DNA of 9,707 nucleotides. Source: Bacteroidia bacterium (GTDB taxonomy: Bacteria > Bacteroidota > Bacteroidia > Bacteroidales > Prolixibacteraceae). Positions 1-6,612 of this stretch are shown in pieces; position 1 is the stretch's first letter; every line of letters begins with the position of its first letter. The stretch covers positions 1 through 9,707 of the forward strand of contig JANYJT010000218.1 of NCBI GenBank assembly GCA_025358395.1, read 5' to 3'. Made by a program: the position numbers and the translations under genes. The notes under the pieces are model-generated. The model searched no databases. It saw nothing but the letters and a program-made list of their open reading frames with translations, and was not told the DNA's origin.

Positions 1-1580
1 GTTAGGCTGATCCCAGCACTTGCACCACTTGAACCATGACATGGTGTGCACTTAGCCGTTACAATCGGAAGAACATTGGCCGAAAAAAATTGTGTTCCTG
101 AACCACATGCTGCAACTACCGTTACAGTTGTAAAATTCCACGAATAACTGACTACTAATGCGTTGCCAGCCAGATCCTTAACACCATTGGTAATGGTTGC
201 CGTATAAGGCATCATTCCTGAAAGTGCGGCAGCAGGTTTAAATGTCGCTGTATTCCCGGTATAGGTAACAGTGCCGGCAATGTCTGTCATTCCTTGTTTA
301 ACCGTGAAGTTAGTGGCTGTAATTGTTGAAGCAGTCATTGGCTCGCTAAATGTAGCAGTAATTGAGGTGCTTAAGGCAACTGAATTTGCTCCGGAAGCAG
401 GTGCAACGCTCAATATTGTTGGCGCTGTTACATCTGCTGTCGCTGCGGCTGCTGTAGTGAAACTCCATGCATAATTAGCTGCCATTGCATTTCCGGCCAA
501 ATCTTTAGCAGCTGTAGACACTGTTGCTGTATAAACAGTATTGGCAGCCAGTGAACTTGTTGGGGTGAATGTCGCCGTTGAGCCTGAATTGGTTACAGTT
601 CCTGCAATAGCAGTAGTACCTTGCTTTAATGTAAATGTAGTTGATGTGATTGTAGAAGCATTCATCGGTTCGCTAAAAGTCACAGAAGGTTTGTTACTTA
701 CTACGACACCTGTGGCATTGCTTACTGGAAAGACAGATAGAACTGTCGGCGCAATTAAATCGGTTGTAGTTCCACCTTCAGTTGTGAAGCTCCAGCTGAA
801 TGGTGCCATAGCTCCTTTGTCATGATCATCTTCTCCATCATGTGAAACACCTGATGTGATCATTGCTGTGTAAGTAGTATTGGCTGCCAGACTTGCGGAA
901 GGTTTAAAAGTGGCTGTCCTGTTTGAGAATGAAACGGTTCCGGGAACTGTAGTTAAACCTTGTTTCACAGTAAATATCATTGAACTTTGCATTAAGTCAG
1001 TAAAATCCATGTTAAAAGTAACAACGGGTTGAACAGTCAAAGCAACTTTGGTCGCATGATCAGCAGGTATCGTTGAGACAACTGAGAAAGTGGGATTTTT
1101 ATGATCTCCTGTTTTGAAGTTCCAGGAGTGGGAACTCTCTTGCTCTGTTGAACCATTTTTATGAACGGTTTTAACTGTTGCTGTATAAGTTGTTTCGGGA
1201 TTCAGATCAGCAATTGGTGTAAAGACCGCCTTGGTACCTGTAATGACTGTTGTTCCGGCAACAGGAATTGTACCATTATTCAGGGTTATCGAAGTGGATG
1301 AAATTTCTGCCGGAATTGTCCCGCTTTTGAAAGTAACGGATATTGCGGGATTTAACGGGACCGTTTCAGATAGATTTGCAGGTAGCGTTTCTGAAATTAG
1401 ATCTGCAGGGGAGCTTGTCGGGATTACAGTATCCTTAATTCCCTCTTTTGAACATGAAGAAATCAAGGCAGTCATAGAGATAAATGTCCAGACAATGGCA
1501 ATTAGGCCAAAACTACGCTTAGAATTTTGAATCCGGAATTGGGAATTTGGTAAAAATAATTGATGATTCATGGCTTTCAT
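1..1580 (-). CDS. Lipoprotein with four SbsA-like Ig domains and a C-terminal c-type cytochrome domain (3' end outside window)
   Basis: This reading frame is open from the start codon to the left edge, giving 526 visible residues and no stop. A basic, polar N-terminus and a hydrophobic stretch (about residues 24-42) lead to a lipobox ending ISSC, with Cys43 the predicted lipidated residue. Four Ig-like units of the SbsA/Big_5 type follow at about residues 62-157, 164-267, 277-376 and 385-485. Each has a TYTA-type strand and ends in W-S/N-F-T/K-T; the last two carry FSEPM and KDLAGN. After them come VLPIVTAK and CTPCH (Cys511, Cys514, His515), a haem c attachment motif in a setting resembling planctomycete-type cytochrome domains. 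The likely role is a surface or periplasmic electron-transfer or haem-binding module on an Ig stalk; that is inference. In-frame ATGs at 1592, 1580 and 1571 are all possible; 1580 was chosen for the A-rich bases just before it. The axial ligand and any further domains lie outside the window. Confidence 0.86.
   Translation of the reverse strand, partial: MKAMNHQLFLPNSQFRIQNSKRSFGLIAIVWTFISMTALISSCSKEGIKDTVIPTSSPADLISETLPANLSETVPLNPAISVTFKSGTIPAEISSTSITLNNGTIPVAGTTVITGTKAVFTPIADLNPETTYTATVKTVHKNGSTEQESSHSWNFKTGDHKNPTFSVVSTIPADHATKVALTVQPVVTFNMDFTDLMQSSMIFTVKQGLTTVPGTVSFSNRTATFKPSASLAANTTYTAMITSGVSHDGEDDHDKGAMAPFSWSFTTEGGTTTDLIAPTVLSVFPVSNATGVVVSNKPSVTFSEPMNASTITSTTFTLKQGTTAIAGTVTNSGSTATFTPTSSLAANTVYTATVSTAAKDLAGNAMAANYAWSFTTAAAATADVTAPTILSVAPASGANSVALSTSITATFSEPMTASTITATNFTVKQGMTDIAGTVTYTGNTATFKPAAALSGMMPYTATITNGVKDLAGNALVVSYSWNFTTVTVVAACGSGTQFFSANVLPIVTAKCTPCHGSSGASAGISL
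36..50 (-). other. Haem c attachment motif CTPCH
   Basis: The five codons encode Cys-Thr-Pro-Cys-His in frame with the Ig lipoprotein, fitting the CxxCH consensus for covalent haem c. It follows VLPIVTAK and precedes Gly-Ser-Ser-Gly, the usual local context of small c-type domains in large secreted proteins. The distal Met or His ligand is not in the window, so haem binding is a family-based prediction. Confidence 0.8.
126..1397 (-). repeat. Four tandem Ig-like (SbsA/Big_5) protein repeats
   Basis: Four units of about 100 codons are seen at roughly 1397-1110, 1090-780, 752-453 and 428-126. Units 3 and 4 are the closest pair, sharing FSEPM, ASTIT, KQG, IAGTV, ATF, YTAT and KDLAGN. Units 1 and 2 are more diverged: unit 1 lacks FSEPM, and unit 2 replaces the KDLAGN turn with a His/Asp-rich loop. 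Such repeats usually act as extended spacers on the cell surface. The divergence gradient suggests that the membrane-distal pair arose by a later duplication. Confidence 0.85.
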
Positions 1581-1779
1581 TTTTAAGTACATAATACATT
1601 CTATATAATTGATAATTTTTTAACCACTTTTAAAATATTATCAAGGGCGAATGTATTTTATGAATAAAAAAGAAAAAACATTTTTCAGTCAATTAGACTT
1701 ACTTAGAATGATTTTTAATAAGCTGAATTAATTAGCAAAACAAAAAGTAAATTCACATTCATATTAATTTACATATTTA

Positions 1780-1793
1780 AAAATGTGCATTTT
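1780..1793. promoter_or_regulatory. Short palindrome, possible operator for the Ig-cytochrome gene
   Basis: AAAATG-TG-CATTTT has perfect 6-bp arms around two central bases, about 200 bases upstream of the start at 1580. It resembles a dimeric regulator site in shape only. A/T-rich palindromes of this size occur by chance, so this is a weak suggestion. Confidence 0.15.
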
Positions 1794-1876
1794 AGATCAA
1801 TTATTTTACCCTCTTTTTAATAGATTGAAGCGTTTTTTTTGATTAAGAGTATTTTCGATCGGCTGGTAAATTGGCT

Positions 1877-1901
1877 ATTATTTGAAATAATTTCAAATAA
1901 T
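1877..1901. other. Perfect 11-bp A/T-rich hairpin downstream of the GH127 gene
   Basis: The arms ATTATTTGAAA (1877-1887) and TTTCAAATAAT (1891-1901) are exact reverse complements around a TAA loop, starting 40 bases past the GH127 stop codon. The T run follows at 1901-1905 on the plus strand, so a classical terminator would stop plus-strand transcription, where there is no gene. On the minus strand the stem is followed by AGCCAA rather than T. It may still protect the 3' end of the GH127 message or act as a protein-binding palindrome. Confidence 0.45.
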
Positions 1902-1940
1902 TTTTCTGTGATTTTTTATGGTTTCAATGAAAAATCAGTA

Positions 1941-3833
1941 TTAGAATTCTCTTGGATCCATCAATTGAGGTATCCAAACATTGAAGTATGGGTGGCTATC
2001 CGGTGCATTTCCTGCGGAAGCATAGTCGCATAAATTGATCCAGATTGGTTCGGCGCCTTTTTCAAGGTATGATTCAGGCATAAACCGGGCCTTGAATACC
2101 ATCCAGATCCCGGCTTTCTTCTCTTCTATGGGCTGAAGATCAATATATCCTTCTTTATCCGCCAAAGGTTTGATCACAGATTCGATGGGAAGATCAGATA
2201 AACGGGCATCCCTCGATAATACAACAGGTCCGCGCACAATAACTTTGTTCTTTGGGTATTCGCCAAATGTAAGAACCCGGCCACGCATGTCCAGATTGAG
2301 TTCTATGGCATCCCCACTTTTCCACGGACGTTCGATTCCGGCATTCTGTCCGGGTTTTACGTCACTAACCTGTTCACCGTTCACGAATAAGGCAGATTTG
2401 GCGCTCCAATTGGGAATTCGCACCAAAATTTTCATTTTTTCCGGCTTTTTAAGCTGTAACTTGATTGATATCTTTCCGGAGACAGGATAATCAGTTTCCT
2501 GAATCACTTGTATCTGCTGCTTTCCGGGCGTTTGCAAGGTGTATTTACCGGCGGCAAAGAAGTTCACCTGCACTCCGTCATTTGCAGACATCACAGCAGT
2601 TTGCGGAAAAGTAAACAGTCCACGGGGACCACTGGCTACGCAGCAGTTCAATCCCATTCCGCACTGTTCGCTTCCAGGCAGTCGCTGACCTGCCAGAGGT
2701 GTGTATTTGGCCCAATCAGAACCATCGTAACTCATGGCACCCAAAAGTGCATTGTAAAAACTTTGCTCAATGGCATCGGCATATTTGGCCTCTCCCGTGA
2801 GGCGCAACAGTTGCTGGCAGAACTTGATCCAGGTGGCTGTTACACAGGTTTCCTGGTAATGAGCGATGGGCAATGTTTGAAATTTCTTACCCAAAAACCA
2901 TGTTTCCACGGATGATCCTGATCCTATTATATTAATCTCAGTATCAATAATATTATCCCATGTCTTCTCAACAGCTACTTTATATTCATTTTTCCCGGTA
3001 ATCCGGTACAGTTCCAACAATCCTTCGTAACAGGACATCATTTCATAGGCCTTTTGTCCCTGCTCCCAGCCGTACCAGCTGGATTTAGGCTTTGGAAATC
3101 GATTCGACACATCGGTATCCGCTTTGAAAATCAGTTGCGGTCCATCCGGAGTTTCCCATTGCCGGACAATCTCTTCGGCAAAATCAAGGTATCTTTTGTC
3201 TCCGGAACGTGTGTAGAGAAGGCATATCGGTTCAAGTATGCTGGAAGCTGCCATACCCCTGTGATTGCCAAGCTTAACAATGAGCTCATTGCGTTCTTTT
3301 ATCTCTTTCATCAGGAAGTCGGCCTCTTTACAGGCAGCCTGAAGGGCTTTTGGTTCATTCGTGAGGTCGAAATAGGACAGCAAACCCAGCATGCAATACT
3401 TCCGTCCCCAAATGTCCCAGGCCGCAAGATGCTTGTCATCCGCATAATTGCCAATGTATCCATCTGGAGTCTGGGTGGCAAGCAGGCCATTTATGGCATC
3501 ATCCAGCTTTTTTTTCAACAGAAGTTCCGGTTTATAGCGATAGGCCAGAACAGCCGAAGTAAACCACTTTCCCCAGAATTCACTTTGCCAGCAACTGGTT
3601 TCTGTGCGGATGGAGAAAGGAGCCACCAAACGATCGACATTTTGAGCAATGATTCGGTTTTTGTAGGAAGCGTCTAACCGGTCGCCGACAAAACCTAGTA
3701 TTTTAGCAGTTTCAGATACTCTTAGCTTGTCGTGAAGAGCAGATTCAATTCTGGAAGGTTGAAGGTTCGCTTTTTGAGCAAAAGAAATTAATGAGTAGAA
3801 TATCAGGAGGATACAAATTAATTGAATTTTCAT
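1941..3833 (-). CDS. Secreted glycoside hydrolase, GH127 type (DUF1680; beta-L-arabinofuranosidase-like)
   Basis: A 630-residue protein with a Sec signal peptide, probably cut after SFAQ (residue 20), so periplasmic or exported. Residues from about 35 to 415 match the (alpha/alpha)6 barrel of DUF1680/GH127, with TPDGYIGNY (122-130), AAWDIWGRKY (137-146) and HRGMAASSILEP (191-202). A beta-sandwich part follows, including VRIPNWS (471-477). Characterised GH127 enzymes use a cysteine nucleophile and Zn held by one Glu and three Cys. The equivalents here are Glu328 and Cys330 (QETC) and Cys397-Cys398 (LNCCVASGP); Glu310 is the likely acid/base. The family removes beta-L-arabinofuranose residues; the exact substrate is not readable, and related DUF1680 groups may have other activities. 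NCCVASGP differs from the CCxPN form common in GH127, suggesting a separate subgroup. The gene follows the ORF6N stop by 41 bases and has no Shine-Dalgarno. Confidence 0.92.
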   Translation of the reverse strand: MKIQLICILLIFYSLISFAQKANLQPSRIESALHDKLRVSETAKILGFVGDRLDASYKNRIIAQNVDRLVAPFSIRTETSCWQSEFWGKWFTSAVLAYRYKPELLLKKKLDDAINGLLATQTPDGYIGNYADDKHLAAWDIWGRKYCMLGLLSYFDLTNEPKALQAACKEADFLMKEIKERNELIVKLGNHRGMAASSILEPICLLYTRSGDKRYLDFAEEIVRQWETPDGPQLIFKADTDVSNRFPKPKSSWYGWEQGQKAYEMMSCYEGLLELYRITGKNEYKVAVEKTWDNIIDTEINIIGSGSSVETWFLGKKFQTLPIAHYQETCVTATWIKFCQQLLRLTGEAKYADAIEQSFYNALLGAMSYDGSDWAKYTPLAGQRLPGSEQCGMGLNCCVASGPRGLFTFPQTAVMSANDGVQVNFFAAGKYTLQTPGKQQIQVIQETDYPVSGKISIKLQLKKPEKMKILVRIPNWSAKSALFVNGEQVSDVKPGQNAGIERPWKSGDAIELNLDMRGRVLTFGEYPKNKVIVRGPVVLSRDARLSDLPIESVIKPLADKEGYIDLQPIEEKKAGIWMVFKARFMPESYLEKGAEPIWINLCDYASAGNAPDSHPYFNVWIPQLMDPREF

Positions 3834-3874
3834 TGACTAAAAGCTATTATGTCGATATAATGGAATATTGAAGT

Positions 3875-4432
3875 CTAAAAATAGCTATAAAAATCATTGG
3901 ATTTGTATCCTATTTGTCTGCGTGGAGGATTATTCTCTTGTTTGGTAATTAGTTCATCCAGATAGCTGAAAACAAGTTCGATATTTTTGTCTTGATTTTG
4001 AAGATTTTTCTTGATAGTCTCAATTTCAAGCTTCAAGCTTAAAGTATCGGTAAATATCGCCCTTATTTTCGTAAAAATCCGCATGATCTGGATGTTGACC
4101 TCTATTGCTCTTTTGCTATTCAATACGCACGAAAGCATTGTAACTCCCTGCTCAGAAAAACAAAAAGGGGCATAGCGCAATCCCATTCTCTCTGAATTGG
4201 AGGTCACAAATTGTGACCTCCAAATTTCAAATTCTCCTTTTGTCATTTCGAACATGAAATCCTCAGGAAACCTTGCTATGTTTCGCTTTACAGCTTGTTT
4301 TAGAACTTTAGTTTCGACACCATACAATACTGCCAAATCCCTGTCCAACATTACTTTCTGATCTCTAATCAGGTATATTTTGTCCATGATTCGTTCATCC
4401 GGTACCAAAACATTGCTCATTTCAATTGACAT
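3875..4432 (-). CDS. ORF6N-domain protein (phage/mobile-element-associated DNA-binding type)
   Basis: A 185-residue protein that I recognise as ORF6N. The domain spans about residues 14-105: an N-terminal DKIYLIRDQKVMLDRDLAVLYGVETK block, then LKQAVKRNIARFPEDFMFEMT, RSQFVTSN (72-79), LRYAPFCFSEQGVTMLS (85-101) and VLNSKRAIEVNIQIMRIF. A predicted coiled segment (about 133-165) and a basic tail with RRQIGYK complete it, so it appears full length. ORF6N was named from phage and poxvirus-type proteins and is thought to bind DNA, often beside KilA-N or Bro domains. Many Bacteroidota genomes carry stand-alone copies of unknown function. A second in-frame ATG at 4420 is possible. It sits between a lipoprotein and a sugar hydrolase with no obvious functional link, and structured repeats lie just upstream, which suggests an accessory insertion. 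Confidence 0.9.
   Translation of the reverse strand: MSIEMSNVLVPDERIMDKIYLIRDQKVMLDRDLAVLYGVETKVLKQAVKRNIARFPEDFMFEMTKGEFEIWRSQFVTSNSERMGLRYAPFCFSEQGVTMLSCVLNSKRAIEVNIQIMRIFTKIRAIFTDTLSLKLEIETIKKNLQNQDKNIELVFSYLDELITKQENNPPRRQIGYKSNDFYSYF
4197..4223. repeat. 27-bp palindrome inside the ORF6N coding sequence
   Basis: Arms of 13 bases (4197-4209 and 4211-4223; TTGGAGGTCACAA and TTGTGACCTCCAA) are perfect reverse complements around one central base. On the coding strand it covers the end of Ile70 through the start of Asn79, that is the conserved stretch W-R-S-Q-F-V-T-S, with its centre at the first base of Phe75. It could be a binding site for the ORF6N protein or another dimer, a hairpin in the message, or a by-product of the conserved protein motif plus codon choice. 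Confidence 0.9.
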
Positions 4433-4494
4433 TTCAAGAAAGATTAACTGGAAAATAAACTGAATTTCTGTATTGTAAGTTACAAGATTTCAGC

Positions 4495-4546
4495 CAAATA
4501 AACGAACGAAGCGCACAATATTTCGTACGCTTCGTTCGTTTATTTG
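4495..4546. repeat. Perfect 19-bp inverted repeat (strong hairpin, possible bidirectional terminator or MITE-like element)
   Basis: The arms CAAATAAACGAACGAAGCG (4495-4513) and its exact reverse complement (4528-4546) flank a 14-base loop. The repeat starts 38 bases after the lipoprotein stop codon and 63 bases before the ORF6N start. The arms end in TTTATTTG, so in either direction the stem closes with a T-rich stretch, though without a separate U tract. It could end transcription of the lipoprotein gene and so uncouple ORF6N. A small non-autonomous repeat is an alternative; no target-site duplication is evident. Confidence 0.9.
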
Positions 4547-4553
4547 CAGTCTT

Positions 4554-4571
4554 AATTCGTGAAATTCGTGG
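4554..4571. repeat. Two-copy 9-bp tandem repeat AATTCGTGA/AATTCGTGG
   Basis: Two copies of AATTCGTG plus one variable base lie head to tail between the lipoprotein stop codon and the 19-bp inverted repeat. From memory, ATTCGTG-type tandems are frequent intergenic sequences in Bacteroidota genomes, so this may be a fragment of a dispersed repeat family. That recollection cannot be tested from this window. Confidence 0.6.
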
Positions 4572-4583
4572 TTAAAAATGGGG

Positions 4584-6479
4584 TTATGTCGGTGGATGCA
4601 ATCTTTTGTTGAACCATCCCCTTACGGCGTTCATTCTTGCCAGCTGATTGGCCGGGACTTTGCGCTTGCATGAGGCACGTTCTTCGCTGCCTTCGGGGGC
4701 TCCCCAGCGTATTTCGATCCCATCGTTCGGATTATAGGCCATTTCGAAAGCCTCCTTCCTTTTCAGTATCTCAGAAAGGGTCAGTTTTTGTTCCATGCCG
4801 TTGGTGCGGGTATAAGTTATTGAGAGTTCAGAGAGCTTTCTGTTCAAAAGTTCTTCCAGACTTTTCTTAACCGATTCGGGTGATTTGAGCAGAGGCAGCT
4901 TGTAATCCTCAGGGTTCCGAACAATTTTATCCGGAAAATCAAGGATGGCATCCATGGCAATGAGCATTCGTAAGTCGCGGTTTGGAGTGGAGAAATTCTC
5001 CCAGTCACCACCAGCTTGAAACACGCCTGCCGGAGATCCGGGCATGCCGATGACTACCGAAGGATGGGATTTCATATACTCTTCGCCGTTGGCCACGGAG
5101 GTTACCCTTACGATTAGCTGTTCATGAAGGGCTTGAACGAGATCCAACAGGGCAGTCTCAGGATCAAGTGGTTTGGGATTGATGATCCGCTCCATGGTAT
5201 GATAGAAAGTACTGCTTTCAAGTCCCCGCTGTTGCATCGAGAACGGAAGCAGCCCTGGATTAGCGTTAATCTCTTCGCCAGTGACCAGGCGAGGTTTTCC
5301 ATCTTTTAAGGCAATTGGCCTGAAGGATTTAAATCCGGGTTCGCCTACAACTTCCGCGGTAGTAAACAGATAATTACCTTTCCAGAACCGTTTGATACCG
5401 ACTGTCCCATCCGGCTGTGCATCCACAGAGAGAAGAACACCGGGTGTATCCCCTGATTGGGCAACTCTTCTGACCAATATTAGTGTATGGCCATAAGGGT
5501 CGGCAAAAACCACTCCCGGACGCAGAGAAGCCGCGGTTAGCGGAACCGGGTAATAATCCGAACTTTCATCGTTCAAGGCCGTTCTGGCGGTGCCGGAATG
5601 CACCCCATTCATCACCATCCTAACGAAAGTATTGAATTTTCTGGTCGGACTTCCTGACAATCCTGTTTCATTGGTGACCCAACGGCCGGTTCTTGGGGCT
5701 TTTCCAAGATAACCCCTGTCACATTCGTGGTAACCGAATGGCAGTCCAAGTTTCCAGGCAAAATAAGCCCGCAGATAAAAAGGGTTATCAGCGCAATCGG
5801 GCTGCATCAGCACCCTGTTTTTATCGGAAGGTTCATCCTCATTTAATGAAAGATGGTTGTATAAAAAATTGCGGTCTTTGTTTTGGGTTACTTCATGCAG
5901 CGCAGACCAGGAAGCACGCTCATCCGCATCATAAAATAGTGCATTGATCCAGGCAGAATAGAGCTCTTCGGATGCAGGATCCCATCCCTTCTCAGATTTC
6001 CAAACAGCTGTTTCTGACGAAGAAGCCGACTTATTTGAAACTAAAAAATCCAATTCGCTGGTTTTATTACCGCCTTTCAATGTGATGTGGTATTTCCCTT
6101 CCGGGAGCCCTTTAAATTCTTCGATTCGCCAGAAGGGCAATCCCTCCCCAATCCTGCTTTTTACGGATTTTGCAGAAGTCGATGAAATCTCGACTTTTGA
6201 TTTCAGTAGGCTTTTGCCGCCTACAACCATCACGCTAAAAGGCTCGTCTGGTTTTGGATTCTTGGGAGTTACCAGAATAGCAGCAACAATATGTGAATCA
6301 TCAGTATCAGAGTTCTCATCCTGCACTATAATTGTGCCTTTTTGACCCGACTGAGTATTAGCTTTTCCTGCATCCGAACGATTGCCACAAGCCATGACTG
6401 CTGATACTAACAGAAAGAGAGGAAGTATTCTGAGCAACCGATTTGAAAGATGGACTTTCCCAATATTATGAGTTATCAT
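4584..6479 (-). CDS. Large lipoprotein with putative papain-like Cys/His hydrolase domain (no named family recognised)
   Basis: A 631-residue protein. Basic N-terminus, hydrophobic segment 15-29 and SAVMAC give a clear lipobox with lipidated Cys31. A low-complexity Ser/Asn/Asp/Gly linker (32-62) leads to a beta-rich, Ig-like segment (about 64-147). The central part (about 160-375) has PDCADNPFYLRAYFAWKLG around Cys229 and RPGVVFADPYGHTLILV around His331, with Asp353 in SVDAQPDG. A Cys in a helix start, then GH at a strand start, then an Asp is the order seen in papain-like folds such as NlpC/P60, CHAP and transglutaminase-like enzymes. A peptidase or amidase acting at the cell envelope is therefore plausible but not proven. 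The C-terminal half (about 430-631) is mostly helical and charged, and I recognise no domain in it. The gene is bracketed by two unrelated inverted repeats and has no Shine-Dalgarno. It is certain as a gene; the function is tentative. Confidence 0.9.
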   Translation of the reverse strand: MITHNIGKVHLSNRLLRILPLFLLVSAVMACGNRSDAGKANTQSGQKGTIIVQDENSDTDDSHIVAAILVTPKNPKPDEPFSVMVVGGKSLLKSKVEISSTSAKSVKSRIGEGLPFWRIEEFKGLPEGKYHITLKGGNKTSELDFLVSNKSASSSETAVWKSEKGWDPASEELYSAWINALFYDADERASWSALHEVTQNKDRNFLYNHLSLNEDEPSDKNRVLMQPDCADNPFYLRAYFAWKLGLPFGYHECDRGYLGKAPRTGRWVTNETGLSGSPTRKFNTFVRMVMNGVHSGTARTALNDESSDYYPVPLTAASLRPGVVFADPYGHTLILVRRVAQSGDTPGVLLSVDAQPDGTVGIKRFWKGNYLFTTAEVVGEPGFKSFRPIALKDGKPRLVTGEEINANPGLLPFSMQQRGLESSTFYHTMERIINPKPLDPETALLDLVQALHEQLIVRVTSVANGEEYMKSHPSVVIGMPGSPAGVFQAGGDWENFSTPNRDLRMLIAMDAILDFPDKIVRNPEDYKLPLLKSPESVKKSLEELLNRKLSELSITYTRTNGMEQKLTLSEILKRKEAFEMAYNPNDGIEIRWGAPEGSEERASCKRKVPANQLARMNAVRGWFNKRLHPPT

Positions 6480-6500
6480 ACGGTATATTATAGACTTTTT

Positions 6501-6576
6501 TGTCGCGCAAAGCTCGCAAACTTACACAAAGTATAAAAACTCTTTCATTGCGTATGTTTGCAAGTTTTGCGTGACA
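6501..6576. repeat. Imperfect inverted repeat of CGCAAA-type units
   Basis: The left arm (6501-6531) and the right arm (6542-6576) are reverse complements at about 23 of the first 28 positions, around a loop of about 10 bases. Each arm contains CGCAAA-like units at 9-10 base spacing. It lies between the cysteine-rich small gene (stop at 6613) and the lipoprotein start (6479). A run of A, not T, follows the stem on the transcribed strand, so it is a poor intrinsic terminator. It would form a hairpin in the leader of the lipoprotein message if both genes share a transcript. From memory, CGCAAAG-type units are common intergenic repeats in Bacteroidota. Confidence 0.75.
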
Positions 6577-6612
6577 ATATATTTATCCAACAGTTGTACA
6601 GTTACTTACAGG

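Larger units (their letters stand above)
1593..1940. other. A/T-rich intergenic region between the GH127 gene and the Ig-cytochrome gene
   Basis: About 350 bases without a convincing gene. It should hold the end of the GH127 transcript and the promoter of the Ig-cytochrome gene. It contains a perfect hairpin at 1877-1901, a short palindrome at 1780-1793 and several A or T runs (1664-1679, 1832-1840). I found no clear Bacteroidota promoter pair (TTG, about 20 bases, TAnnTTTG) reading towards 1580. TACATTCG at 1655-1648 matches five of six fixed positions of the -7 box but has no partner -33 box. Confidence 0.7.

Noticed and set aside
271..1530. Plus-strand open frames at 271-474, 541-825 and 1231-1530
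   Set aside because: They are shadows of the Ig-repeat lipoprotein on the minus strand. Their Val/Ala-rich translations reflect the repeated Thr/Ala codons read in reverse.
1..1580. Tandem similarity read as a DNA repeat or CRISPR array
   Set aside because: The period of about 300 bases and the protein-level conservation show Ig domain duplication, not short direct repeats with spacers.
1839..2033. Plus-strand open frame of 64 codons
   Set aside because: It half overlaps the GH127 3' end and half lies in A/T-rich intergenic DNA, with no convincing leader or family similarity.
3054..3677. Plus-strand open frame of 207 codons
   Set aside because: It is antisense to the GH127 gene, whose minus-strand frame has clear family motifs. 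The plus-strand translation has no recognisable domain.
3839..3887. Weak stem (AGCTATT / AATAGCT) between ORF6N and GH127
   Set aside because: Only 7 bp with a loop of about 30 bases in A/T-rich sequence and no T run, so it is likely chance.
6524..6540. Possible Bacteroidota promoter with TATACTTTG reading towards the lipoprotein gene
   Set aside because: The spacing inside the box is one base off TAnnTTTG, and the nearest TTG is about 25 bases away rather than about 20.
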